DNA from: Pisolithus tinctorius | Lineage: Eukaryota; Basidiomycota; Agaricomycetes; Boletales; Pisolithaceae | Reading direction: 5' to 3' | DNA length: 64,000 nucleotides | NCBI GenBank assembly: GCA_024663395.1 | Contig: JANFAH010000002.1 | Span: 1,302,001-1,366,000 of the forward strand | Shown: positions 36,050-48,361 of the stretch, one piece after another | How the letters are laid out: the number at the start of each line of letters is the position of its first letter | Numbering within the stretch: the first letter of the stretch is position 1 | The notes under the pieces: model-generated | What the model saw: the letters and a program-made list of their open reading frames with translations, nothing else | What the model was told of the DNA's origin: nothing | Database searches by the model: none | Position numbers and translations under genes: made by a program

Positions 36050-37115
36050 GGCAGCCTGTGTGCCAAAACACCAACACTTATATAGACCCCAAGATGGGCC
36101 TGCCTAAATAGATTAGCCAGTACACATGGACAGGCCTGAGGGACTAAAGTGTGAGCAACATATGTATGGGCCTGTAAGTGCATTACCACAACATATGGGA
36201 GGGCCCATGGTGGGTAAGGATGTTGAAGTGTTTAGATGGGCCTGTGACCAATTAAGAATACTGAGCTGCTGTAAGACATGGGCAGGCCCATCCTGGTAGG
36301 TTACACCCCTGTCACAACATCAAGGCAGGCCTGCCTATCATAACATGGAGAGGGTCACAACATAAGGACAGGCCTGGGAGGAATATCATTTATGGTGTTG
36401 CAACATATAAACAGGCCCGTTCATCATAAGCCATACCCCTGTCACAACATATGGATGGGCCTGTCAATAGCAAGATGTACTGCTGTTGAAACATAAAGAT
36501 GGGCCCATCATTAATATCATTTAATAGAGTCACAACATAAGGGTGGGCCCTTCAGTAGTATTATTTATATTGTTGCAACATATGGACAGGCCTGTCCACA
36601 GTAAGATGTACCTCTGATGAAACATAAAGATGGGCCCTTCAGTAGTATTATTTATATTGTCACAACATATGGGCGGGCCTGGCCCCAGTAAGATGTACCC
36701 TGTCAAAACATAAAGATGGGCCTGTCACTAGTATCATTGAATAGAGTCACAACATATGGACAGGCCCTTCAGTAATATTATTTATATTGTCACAACATAT
36801 GGACAGGCCTGTCCACAGTAAGATGTACCTATGATGAAACATGAAGACAGGCTCATCAGTAATCTCATGTATAGCATCACAACATATGGACAGGCCCTTC
36901 AGTAGTATAATTTATATTGTCACAACATATGGGCAGGCCCATCCACAGTAAGATGTACCTTGGATGAAACATAAAGACAGGCCTGTCAGTAATCTCATGT
37001 ATAGCATCACAACATATGGACGGGCCCTTCAGTAGTATTATTTATATTATCACAGCATATGGGCAGGCCCAGCCCCAGTAAGATGTACCCTGTTGAAACA
37101 TAAAGACAGGCCCAT
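36050..37115. repeat. Tandem repeat array, ~130-bp units with ~43-bp subunits
   Basis: The phrase 'acaacatatgg.caggcc' recurs about every 43 bases, and 'gtaagatgtacc' recurs at about 36471, 36600, 36687, 36816, 36947 and 37078 (spacings near 130, one near 88). Units vary by many substitutions. No ORF is kept. This is a minisatellite-like array directly after the truncated PARP pseudogene. Confidence 0.8.
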
Positions 37116-37117
37116 CA

Positions 37118-37780
37118 CTAATGGATGTGGTATCCCTGGCACCCACTGAACAGCGGCTTTCAATGGACACCATGCTGGCATGAATTGGAGATGATTTGAG
37201 TGACCCAGATCTCACAAGCTGCAGTCTGGATGTATTTGGCATTAATCGGACTATTGCCAGCCATCCACCCATCCACATTGAGCAGATGCGGCATCCCCAG
37301 CACCCCCTCAATATTGGCTTGCCATGGACACCATTCTGGCATGGATTGGAGCTAATTTGAGTGACCCAGACCTCACAAGCTGCACCCTTGGTGTATTTAG
37401 CATTAATCAGACTATTGCCAGCCATCTGCCCATCTGTATTGAGTGGATGCAGCATCCCTTGCACCTGCTCAACAGTGGCTTTCCATGGAAACCATTCTGG
37501 CATGAATTGGAGCTGATTTGAGTGACCCAGACCTCACAAGCTGCACCCTTGGTGTATTTGGCATTAATCACACTATTGCCAGCCATCTGACCATCTGCAT
37601 TGAGCAGATGTGGCATCCCTGGCACCCCCTCAACAGTGGCTTTGCATGGACACCATTATGGCATGAATTGGAGCTGATTTGAGTGACCCAGACCTCACAA
37701 GCTGCACCTGGGGTGTATGTCCCATTAATCACACTATTGCCAGCCTTCCGCACATCTGTATTGAGCAGATGAGGCATCCA
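37118..37780. repeat. Tandem repeat, four units of 161 bp
   Basis: The phrase 'gagtgaccca' starts at 37198, 37359, 37520 and 37681, exactly 161 bases apart. Each unit also has 'attgccagcc' and 'tgagcagatg' or close variants. Overlapping ORFs on the minus strand (for example 37042-37503) are by-products of the period and mix units. Units differ by scattered substitutions. No protein family was recognised. Confidence 0.88.
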
Positions 37781-39407
37781 ATGGATTGTAGTACTGAGTG
37801 TCCCTTGGTGATGGGATATATATACATGTAACATATTATATTCATCACTCATTCAAACCCAAAGATGCAAAAATTGATAAACTAGGACCTGTCATTCAAT
37901 GGATACATTTGACTGCTCAAGGTGTAGGAGACTAACACCAAGTCTGAAGTTCTGAGTTGTGTTACACTCAAGTGGGTCTAATATAGTCCCAGGAGGTCTG
38001 ATCATATGAACAAAATCTCAGTACTACAATCCATTGGATGTCATACATTGTGTGGGGTGAGCAATTTCATGTTTTTGATATGTTTTGAAAGTCTCTGCAA
38101 TTTTTTGCACCTTTTCCCACACTCTCTGGAGGATTGTTTCAGTTCCCCAGTGCTCTCCCCTGAAGGGATGAGCTTGGGAATGTTGTGGGGACTGCCAATC
38201 AGTATTACAGTGCTGCCTAGATAGTCAGAATAGCAGTAAACAGCCTAGCACATGATGAAACCCCTAAATACCAGCAGGAAGAGATCATGGCACAACACCT
38301 CAAGGTGTCTGCCCCACATAATGAGCTGTTGATATGTTGTAGGTACAGAACCATCCTCAAAGCTAGTTCCTTTTTCAAGTGCCCATGTCAAATATATCAA
38401 AAATGCGAACACTTTTTTGTTTGAGCCCCTAAGATAATTTCCAGTTTTACTACACTTGAAGCATGCCATCCCAGCCTATCAACTTGTGATATGTTGTAGG
38501 GACACATGGCCCCTTCAAGGGTACACAATAAATAGATAGATATAACCAATATATCAAAAAAGCAATTGCTTTTTCTGGTTTTGCCCCAATCAGACATTGC
38601 AATTATTTAGGCCCATTAGGATGGGCAGAAAAGCATTCATTTATGGTCTAATGGACTTATAGTACATGTAACTATCTTATACAATGCCTACAGTGAAGGG
38701 ACAGAGCCCAGAAAGAAAGGGGAGGCTGGGGACAATGAGGGCAGTGTGTGGGAATGTTGGATATCAGGCACATGCCAAATGAGGACATGTTTCTGGGAGT
38801 AGTGGCTGCCACAGCAAGTTTTCCACTATATAGTACCCTGTTATATGTAATACAATATGTCAATCTCACACTTAGAGTTTGTGATGGCATACTGAAAAAA
38901 TCCATACTTGAAGTTTAGATCCTTTTCTACACATTTGCTCAGGTTTGAAGTCAGAGTGAACATCTAATCATTGTGTAAACAATAAGTATGGATGAATAGC
39001 AGATGTTGTCCAAGATAGGAAGTTATGTCAACACGTGCAGTGTGGGGTGAAACTTTAAGTTTTGTCCTAATTTGCATAACTGACAATACACGAAGTGCTG
39101 CCAAAATTCCAGTAACAGATTTTACTTCAAGTCTAGAATTAGTGTTCCTACACATGCTTGCACTTGAAGTTTCGCCACTGTCTATACTAATTGCCCGACA
39201 GTCACCTGTTCATCACCCAATGATCACCCTGTTGTCGCAAAAAAGTCGCCCAGTGTGATCATCCTATAATTATTGTAGCTATTGTTACATGGTCATCATA
39301 TTTCCCTAAGTAGATCCTACAAATTTTTTTCCATGATGCCTTGACATTTGTCAGTCCTATCATTGCAAGAATTCAACAGTCAAATCAGAGTGGCATGAGA
39401 CAGAGCT
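37781..39407. other. AT-rich region, no gene; two-copy ~159-bp direct repeat
   Basis: 'gatatgttgtagg' occurs at about 38330 and 38488, and 'atatatcaaaaa.gc' at about 38393 and 38552, marking a diverged two-copy repeat of about 159 bases. The right part (38900-39400) is probably the 3' non-coding end of the CACTA element, but I found no convincing terminal inverted repeat. Confidence 0.4.
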
Positions 39408-42400
39408 TCACTCACTCGACTCAATGTAAGAATGAATGACAACATGGTCATCAGATATCAGCCACCGTGCACAGTGACTCATAACCCATGATACCTCGAC
39501 TTTCTCCAGTGTTGTGGAAAGCATGTGGCTGTAGGTCTTTGCTGGGAAATGTGGGTAGCATGCAAAGGGGTCATTTGTGCCTTTGTTCAAAACCAGGGGA
39601 CACTGCAAGCAGACAGCAAATGTGGACCATCCATCCTGTTCATATATGTATTTGATGCTCACAGGAACTGGAGGCAAAGATTGGTTGCCTGACAGGTGAA
39701 TCAGAGCAAGTACCACAGGAACCAGAAGTGAAATCCATCACCTGATGGGTGAAACATAATCAGAGAGTTTCCTACATGAGTGGCAATGTGGCTATAGACC
39801 ACTCCACCATATCTGATATGGGCCTGCAGCATCACATCCTGTTTATGAATCAAGTTGTACAGGTCTGGAGGGGTAGCAGTTGACTTCCTTGTCCGGGAAC
39901 AATCAGAGTCGTATTCATTGTCATTGCCATAAGCATGATCTAAGAGGACCTTGCATTCTTGGACTGCATTGGGACAATCTGGGCGGGAGAGCCAGCTGTG
40001 GAGGTGTGCACCCCTGAGATAGGAACATAGCATTGTTGCCTCCAATTCACCTGTATGAAATGAGAATAATGTCTTCCCAAAATTGACATTGTTTGACTCA
40101 CCAGATTTGTGGTTGGTGGGGAGATGCTGGAGAACACTGATTAAGCGCTCAAAAGGAAAGGTCCACCATGAATGGATGGGTCCAAAAAGGATAAGGTAGT
40201 CATATATATGAAAGGCAGCATGATGATTTGGATGCAAGTTGAATGTTGGATGTACTTGTTTCAGGTTCCCAACATAACGTGCAATGTACGAGCAGTATGC
40301 ATTAGCCCTTTGAGTACTCATTATCTGGGAGCATGCGATGTTGACCAGGGAAACGAGGTCCATAGTATGATCCAGAATAAACTTGTCACCTGGCTTCAGT
40401 TCATCGACATCAGGTGCTCCCCACAAGCTGATGAGGGCAAGAGGGATATGAACAGTGATGAGTGTCCACCACTCATCTGCTTTAATTGTTCCAGTGGATG
40501 GATGGCCAAAGTTAGCTGGTGCTGAACTGAACCACGATGGCAGTACTGTGTTCCGTATAACATTGTGGATGCAACCTAAGATCTTTGTTGTGTCATAGCG
40601 ATCTCATACATGCTTTTGCACACTGGAAAACAATGGCATCATTTGGCACTAAGAAGACTATAAACAATTGCAATCTTTGTGGAAGAAAGATGACACCTCA
40701 CCCATTCAACTAAAGCTTTGGCATAAGCAATCTTATACACTCTGCCAGTCTTCAATGGTGCACAGCCCAGACTCTGACAGACAAATTTGAGCATGTTGAA
40801 GTTTTTGCAGTAGAGTGATTCCTGAAGAGTTGTGAATGCTGAAGCCAGAGGTGTGTCTTGTGAAGATATCGGAGAAATGAGCAGTGTATGAATCGCAGAT
40901 ACTTGAATGATTTCCTTCCGAGTCAGCGAGGTAGTGGTTGGGTCAGCTTGGATGAAGTCATGGTGGAAGGCAGGGAATTTTGAGGTTGTTGTCACTGAAT
41001 CTTCTGTAGATAACCCCAACAGAGTGCATATGTGGTGTTGGACCAGCCCCTCCAGAATGCAATGCATTGAATCGATGACAAGTTGACATGTGGCATCCCA
41101 GTAAGGAAGATGCCAAAGTTCTGAGTAGTGTACACCATGATCTTTGAAGAGTTGCTCTCAGTCTGCAGATGAGACTGCATCCTGCCATTGCTCAGCATGA
41201 AAATGAAGTTTATCTCGATCCCGGTGTCACACACCAAAGGTGTTGTGGACATGGTTACAGCTGACTCTGCCTAACTCATCAACAAGTTGCATGCAATGCC
41301 CATGCATGCAGATGAAGACTAAAGGCCTCATGCATAGAAAGACTGTTGGACGTGAACAGTCATCCTTCGCACAAGAACAGGTCGTCAGTGCTGAAGAGAA
41401 AAGAGGAAGCGAGTTAAGTGTGCATTAAAAGTTTTTAGTGCCCGTGTACAGCATTCCGGTTTTCGTCATATCTCTGCCATTTCCAAAGATATCAACTTGG
41501 TTCGCATGCTCACTTAGAGTGCTCAGCCCCACGATTCTTCCTTCCAAATTTGGAGAGGATCCTCACACCCTACATGTTTCTACAGCACTCCATCCATCAG
41601 ATGCTCATTTCATGAAGTTCATCAATCATGGCCACCTCTTCATCAATTGTCTCACTTGTCTCATTTGCCAGAGACAATGGCTACATATATCTGCCAGGTG
41701 TTCCCACCAGCTTCTGTCCTGAAGCCCCCTGGTTCATCCCATCATTGTCAGCCCCATCCCATCCCATGCAGCTTGGTCAGCGTGTTCTCCTTGTCAGTAT
41801 GACTTCCAGAAGGACATTCTTTGGTCGCCTCAGGTCTGTCACTCGGTTAGAAAGGTCTTATGTGGTCATTTCAGTCTCCCCTCTTGATGAAGCATATGGA
41901 TCATTCCTCCCTGCTCCCTGCACCATCTTTATTCCAATCTCGTCCATTGTTCTTCCCACATTGTGACAGCTGCAGTATGGTCTACTGTCCTCCAGCCTCC
42001 CTGATCGCATTCATGATGAGTATGACATGCATCTTGCCTTCCTACTGCAAGATCCAGCAGAAGATGTCCCTCCTTCCCCTCCTCCTCCATCAGAGCCCCA
42101 TTCATGAAGTTTTTGTTAACTTTGCTGAGAGGATGAAAGGGTGGGAGACGTGATTGCGTATGCTTCCCATTGCCCCACAGACCCCCAATGCCCTAGCCCC
42201 CTTTGACGCCTGACTCATGCCCTTCAATTCTGGAATTAATACTTCCCTATCTGGAAACACCATCCATCTGCCATGCCATCTTTGGATCTAGAGATGTCTC
42301 TGCCGAGATCTGACTTGTATCACCACCCCCTAATGTGATATCAGTGTGCTTACTCAGTTTCTGACTCTATTTGACTCATTCTGTGATATTTTTGACTATC

Positions 42401-45204
42401 CTTGACTCGTTCATTGCCAATACTTACCAATCTTCTTTGCTTGCTTACTTTTCATTTCTCGCTTACTCATCATGATTACTCAGCCCTTACTCATTACTTA
42501 CCAAGTGTTTGTGCCTTGTTTGTCACAAGCTGTGCTCCCCCCATAGTATATAAACCCCCATGTACTTAGCTACCAAGAAGCAATTCAGAAGCAGTCCAGC
42601 AATCAGTTCAGTGCCTATCTTGTCATCGACAGTTGAGGCTCCATGAAGGGGTCTATCTGTCATCATTCATATACTTGGTAGTTGAGGCTCATTCAGAAGA
42701 GTCTATCTACCACCATTCATTATCTGAAGCTCCATCCACACTTAGTCAGCAAGTCTTGCTTAGTCATCCTCCCACTCCTGCATAACTTGTCATCAACTTG
42801 TGCAAGGAGCACGTTTACTTGAAGTCCATTACTTGAAGTACCTTTTGGCTGAACACCTTTGCTCTGTTCAGCATCCCCCATCCAATCATCACTCAGTCAT
42901 CTTCTCCTGCGTAACTTGTCGACGACTTGTGCCAGGAGCACCTCTACTTGAAGTTCCCCTCACATTTAGGTTTCTGCACTCCAGGTTCTGTGGAGGCACA
43001 CCACCACTCACTCTACATTTGTCTTTTGTGTTGGTTTTGGTTGGTTTTCACCACCTTTCCACACTTTGACTCACACTGGGGAGCCCAATGCTCATGGTCA
43101 ACTCTACCATAGTTATTCTTATGATAGCAATTGCACACACTGCAGAAAAAGTGGCTGCCGATGCCAGTGAGTGCTGCCAGATGACAAGCAGCAGGAAGAT
43201 CACACATGACGAGTGCAATGGCACTGTGAGTGACCTGACCATCAGGGAATTTAGCTGTTTTTGAGAAGCAGATGCCATGTTCCCAAGCAATGAGCAAGTC
43301 ATTGATCAAGGGACATATGTAATGATTAAGTTTTTCTAGGGATGGCTGTTTCAGGCCAGGAATAATACCTGCTGAACATGAGTGTTCATTCTCTGGACAC
43401 TCTTGTGAATGAGAATGTACCAGCTAAGTATAGGTTTTCTGGCTTGTAGTGGATGTCCAGCAGTACATTAAGGCAAGCCATGGATATGATTCCTGAAGAT
43501 ATGGTCACCCCATGCTGACACATCCCCTCTGGGTTGAAGAAATTGACATGTAGCACAAAAGCATAGTGGCCTTCATCTCCCCTGTCAACGAAGAGTTTAC
43601 CTGGTTGGGGACCTGTAAACTGGTGGAGGAACTCAGCTTCAAAGGGATTTGTGACAAAGCAAGGTGGTGACAAGTGGAGTGACTTTGTGAGGTCATCGCA
43701 AGCTGTGTCCATCATACTTTCGATGTCACGACAGGAAAGGAGGCTGGCGAGGTAGTCTTTGAAGTCATGGTACAGAAAAACTTTCTTGGGATGAAGCTGA
43801 CCATCAGAACATTTGTCCAGCAGTGGTTCACCACAGACAGTCTCAGGTGTAGGATGATTGGTACAGTGGGGGGGGTAACTTGCGATCTTGGAGTCATTCA
43901 CATATGTTGGTGCATATGTACAATGACAACTGCAGATAGCATAAGGAATGGTGTTACCCATGAGCTTGAATTTGCTGAGGGCACTGGCAATAGACGATGG
44001 GATTTGTGCGAGGATGTTTTCATGAGAGACACTAAGCTGTCCACTGGTATCCTTGTAGGCGAGGAACAGTAGAAGGGAAAGGGCATTCATGATAAAGTTG
44101 CCTGCCTGAGTACTGACATCCATTACTATACTGCAGATGATGCCAATGACCAGTGTGACTTGTGTGATAGTGTCCATATGATTGACAGGAGAGCAATATT
44201 GGTCATCTGCTAGAAATGTCACCTTGAGTTCAGAGCTAGGGCTAGGGCTAGAATCACTACACACCAGCCATGAAAGGTACAGTCTGAAAGTCTTCAGGGG
44301 ATGGTGTCACAGGCCTACTTTTGAGTATGGATTCTAGCTCATCCATAGTTTCGATGACCACTCTCTTGCATGCAACTACGCAATTGGCACAGCACTTTAT
44401 GTTGTTGGTTGCCTGGCAGAGCAGACTAAGTTCTCTGCTGATGGTAGTAAAACTTTGTCCATCCAGCAGAAGGCGGGAACATCTTTGTATTCGGGAGTCA
44501 ATATTTGATAAAACCTTCATAGCCCTGCTAGTTTGCTGACGAACATTCCTGATCTGAGGATGGGTATCGTGTGGAATGGCTTTGGCAGTCAATAATGGTG
44601 GCTGAGCACTCGTGGGGGCGCAGGAGAAGCTCGATGTATTCATGAGATGGTGGAGAGATTGGGTGATACCGGAAGTGATAGAAATAGGGTTTCGCAGACC
44701 AGCCAGGATGTCAGCAGTGGCTCCCATCTGCTGGAATTCCTCACAGGAGTTCCACATTTTAGAAGCATGGGACATGGAGTTTGGACCATCGTCGGTGATG
44801 GTAAGAGCCACTAAATGGCTAGCTAGGGCATCTGAAGGAGAGGCTAATTCTGATGATTCAAGTACATGTTCCAGAAGAGTTCTATCTAGAGCATGAGGTA
44901 GTGTTTGGTGGGTATGGGGGTCTGCTCAAGGGGATTCACTTTGCTGTTTTACATGTTTCAGATGCAGCGACAAATGATGGGAGTCCATGAGAACACCCCT
45001 GCCATTTTCCCTGACGCATTCTTCGCAGGTGCACCACTTCAGGGTGGGTGAGGCAGGCATAACAGCAACCTGTAATTGTATTAGTACAACATTCACATAT
45101 GCCACTATGTAGTCATACCTAGAATGATAGACAGTGAGCTCACAAATGAAGCAGTAGAGGAATATCTGTGTCACAGCACAAGAACAAGTACAGGCAATGG
45201 CCAA
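39408..45204 (-). pseudogene. CACTA (En/Spm, Tnp2-type) transposase pseudogene, split by element B
   Basis: Read on the minus strand, blocks appear in family order. First is a Cys/His-rich start (CTCEECVRENGRG, about 45010). Then come the 44811-44257 and 44264-43421 frames with IPSSIASALSKF, HCTNHP, ACDDLTKSLHL, FEAEFLHQFTGP, LFVDRGDEGHYAF and IISMACLNVLLDIHYKPENLYLAG. After an in-phase intron (43369-43420) comes LINDLLIAWEHG...VMCDLPAACHLA...CSVCNCYH...HEHWAP. Element B (41225-43075) interrupts here. The frame resumes with HAEQW..., LPYWDATCQLVIDSMHCILEGLVQHH, and then the C-terminal part (WWTFPFERLISVLQHLPTNH). This is the DD-type Tnp2 transposase of CACTA DNA transposons. At least one internal TGA (41158-41160) and several frame breaks make it inactive. 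Confidence 0.85.
41225..43075 (+). mobile_element. LTR-like element, copy B (1851 bp), nested in the CACTA transposase
   Basis: Plus-strand ends are TGTCACACACC and GACTCACA. The target duplication is CCGG (41221-41224) versus CTGG (43076-43079), a 4-bp duplication with one CpG transition. Removing the element rejoins the transposase frame (HWAP then RD). The internal ORF starts at 41628 (MATSSS) but is stopped by TGA at 41964-41966, where copy A has CGA. A TATA-like TATATAAAC is near 42547. Because the target gene is recognised, this copy gives the most certain boundaries of the family. Confidence 0.75.
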
Positions 45205-45536
45205 GACTGGGCAGGCTGCAGTCGCTTTTATATCCTAGAATGAGAACAAGAACAAGACAAATTGCCATTGACCGGTACATACTTGTGATGAAACACAGAC
45301 CCTGCCAAGCGCTGTTCATCCTCCACTATGATTCATACATCATGAAAAACAAGATCCTATATAAAGAAAATTCATCAGCATACATGAGTTGAGAACAAGG
45401 CTGACGACAGGCTGGCACTATGGAGTTGCATAAGAACAACTGCCACTGGTCGATACACAACTATAAAATGAATGTAGTCCTACAATGATCTATTGATGAA
45501 TTGAATATGGTAGATGTTACACAATATGGATTGAAA

Positions 45537-46281
45537 CCATATTTGGATTAATGTTGGACTCACTCATGCGCGTCTTGACGACATTGGGTTTCTAGCTTCA
45601 CGACCTTGTCAATTGGTCATCAAGTGGTTTGGAAATGCATTCAGATTGGAAAACAATAAAAAATTATGGCCACAATGGCTGCTAAAAAGGTAGCAAGACC
45701 TAGGTATGCTTAATTAATTAGATTAAACATGTATGCAGAGTTAGTATGCGACCAACCTGTGTGTGGTGACAGGTATGTGACATCATGGGTTATAGGGACC
45801 TGCAGATAATTATTAATGGTCCTGGAGTATGTAGTCAGATTGATAACCAAGTAAGCAGCATACTTTGTGCTTATCTTTATTGAATGCCACATCATATTGT
45901 TGCTTCCTCAGGCATATGAATTTTATTATATCTTTGTCTACACTCATATTATTGAAATTCTACAGTACTCATCAGTTTCGCGTTGATGGTCGCATCGCAC
46001 TGTCTTTGCAAAGACTACTATTAATATTGATGAAATTCTAATTCTAATACTGCGGTGTCTAATGCTAAAGTGGTGGGCTGCGAGTGAAGAAGGTTAATAG
46101 ATTGCTGAGTACTAAGAAGTGACGAGCAACTTGCCTGTAGGTGGTGGAAAGAAGGAAAAAGTGTTTGTGAGAAATTTCGTCGTTGATATACTGAACGCAA
46201 CTCATGCTCATGTGCTCCTGTTAGGTGGCATAAGCTTACCGCTGATATAACTGTGCCGTGGAAGTTTCAATGTTATCACAC
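45537..46281. repeat. Repeat shared with 61137-61790
   Basis: Long stretches match the 61-kb region in the same order and orientation. Shared anchors are 'gacattgggtttctagcttc', 'gtcagattgataaccaagta', 'gtgtctaatgcta' followed by 'gtggtgggctgcgag', and 'gttgatatactgaac'. The match ends where element C was inserted (46282). It lies just upstream of the minus-strand CACTA transposase, and the 61-kb copy lies upstream of another minus-strand transposon-type gene. It may be a common terminal or promoter region of a transposon family. Confidence 0.7.
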
Positions 46282-48120
46282 TGTGAGTCAAAGTGTGGAA
46301 AGGTGGTGAAAACCAACCAAAACCAACACAAAAGACAAATGTAGAGCGAGTGGTGGTGTGCCTCCACAGAACCTGGAGTGCAGAAACCTAAATGTGAGGG
46401 GAACTTCAAGTAGAGGTGCTCCTGGCACAAGTCGTCGACAAGTTATGCAGGAGAAGATGACTGAGTGATGATTGGATGGGGGATGCTGAACAGAGCAAAG
46501 GTGTTCAGCCAAAAGGTACTTCAAGTAATGGACTTCAAGTAAACGTGCTCCTTGCACAAGTTGATGACAAGTTATGCAGGAGTGGGAGGATGACTAAGCA
46601 AGACTTGCTGACTAAGTGTGGATGGAGCTTCAGATAATGAATGGTGGTAGATAGACTCTTCTGAATGAGCCTCAACTACCAAGTATATGAATGATGACAG
46701 ATAGACCCCTTCATGGAGCCTCAACTGTCGATGACAAGATAGGCACTGAACTGATTGCTGGACTGCTTCTGAATTGCTTCTTGGTAGCTAAGTACATGGG
46801 GGTTTATATACTATGGGGGGAGCACAGCTTGTGACAAACAAGGCACAAACACTTGGTAAGTAATGAGTAAGGGCTGAGTAATCATGATGAGTAAGCGAGA
46901 AATGAAAAGTAAGCAAGCAAAGAAGATTGGTAAGTATTGGCAATGAACGAGTCAAGGATAGTCAAAAATATCACAGAATGAGTCAAATAGAGTCAGAAAC
47001 TGAGTAAGCACACTGATATCACATTAGGGGGTGGTGATACAAGTCAGATCTCGGCAGAGACATCTCTAGATCCAAAGATGGCATGGCAGATGGATGGTGT
47101 TTCCAGATAGGGAAGTATTAATTCCAGAATTGAAGGGCATGAGTCAGGCGTCAAAGGGGGCTAGGGCATTGGGGGTCTGTGGGGCAATGGGAAGCATACG
47201 CAATCACATCTCCCACCCTTTCATCCTCTCAGCAAAGTTAACAAAAACTTCATGAATGGGGCTCTGATGGAGGAGGAGGGGAAGGAGGGACATCTTCTGC
47301 TGGATCTTGCAGTAGGAAGGCAAGATGCATGTCATACTCATCATGAATGCGATCAGGGAGGCTGGAGGACAGTAGACCATACTGCAGCTGTTGCAAGTGG
47401 GAAGAACGATGGACAAGATTGGAATAAAGATGGTGCAGGGAGCAGGGAGGAATGATCCATATGCTTCATCAAGAGGGGAGACTGAAACAACCACATAAGA
47501 CCTTTCTAACCGAGTGACAGACCTGAGGCGACCAAAGAATGTCCTTCTGGAAGTCATACTGACAAGGAGAACACGCTGACCAAGCTGCATGGGATGGGAT
47601 GGGGCTGACAATGATGGGATGAACCAGGGGGCTTCAGGACAGAAGCTGGTGGGAACACCTGGCAGATATATGTAGCCATTGTCTCTGGCAAATGAGACAA
47701 GCGAGATGATCGACGAAGAGGTGGCCATGATTGATGGACTTTGCAAAATGAGCATCTGATGGATGGAGTGCTGTAGAAATGCGTAGGGTGCGAGGATCCT
47801 CTCCAAATTTGGAAGGAAGAATTGTGGGGCTGAGCACTTTAAGCGAGCATGCGAACCGAGTTGATATCTTTGGAAATGGCAGAGATATGACGAAAACCGG
47901 AATGCCATACACAGGCGCTAAAAACCCTTAACTCGCCTCCTCTTTTCTCTTTAGCACTGACGACCCATTCTTGTGCAAAGGATGACTGTTCACGTCCAAC
48001 AGTCTTTCTATGCATGAGGCCTTTAGTCTTCATCTGCATGCATGGGCATTGTGCGCAACTTGTCAACAAGTTAGGCAGAGTCAGCTGTAACCATGTCCAC
48101 AACACCTTTGGTGTGTGACA
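46282..48120 (-). mobile_element. LTR-like element, copy C (1839 bp)
   Basis: Ends and internal order are as in copy A. Flanking tetranucleotides are ACAC (46278-46281) and ACGT (48121-48124), so the target duplication is doubtful. The minus-strand ORF (47908-47204) reads MAFRFSSYLCHFQRYQLGSH, then the MATSSS protein, but a small deletion changes the frame before the 'RQLQYG' part. It is very similar to A and B, so these three copies are of similar age. Confidence 0.65.
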
Positions 48121-48361
48121 ACGTGCTCTAAAGAGTATTCCAAAATGAAAATGTCATCACATTCATATGAGACGACATGCAAGATGATGTGCAGTCATCT
48201 AAACAATAGGGCATATAAGTGGGTATGTGGGTTATAGCTGTAACTTTGTGCAAGATGTACACATATGATAGATTCTAGGCACAAAGGTACAAGTTATTGG
48301 GGTTGGCTGTATCCAGCACATTGACTACTCACCTACAGTTCGAGTCATACAGTTCACTCGG

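Noticed and set aside
36050..37780. Regular repeats that could suggest a CRISPR array
   Set aside because: Units are head-to-tail and variable, with no short identical repeats separated by unique spacers, and the genome is fungal.
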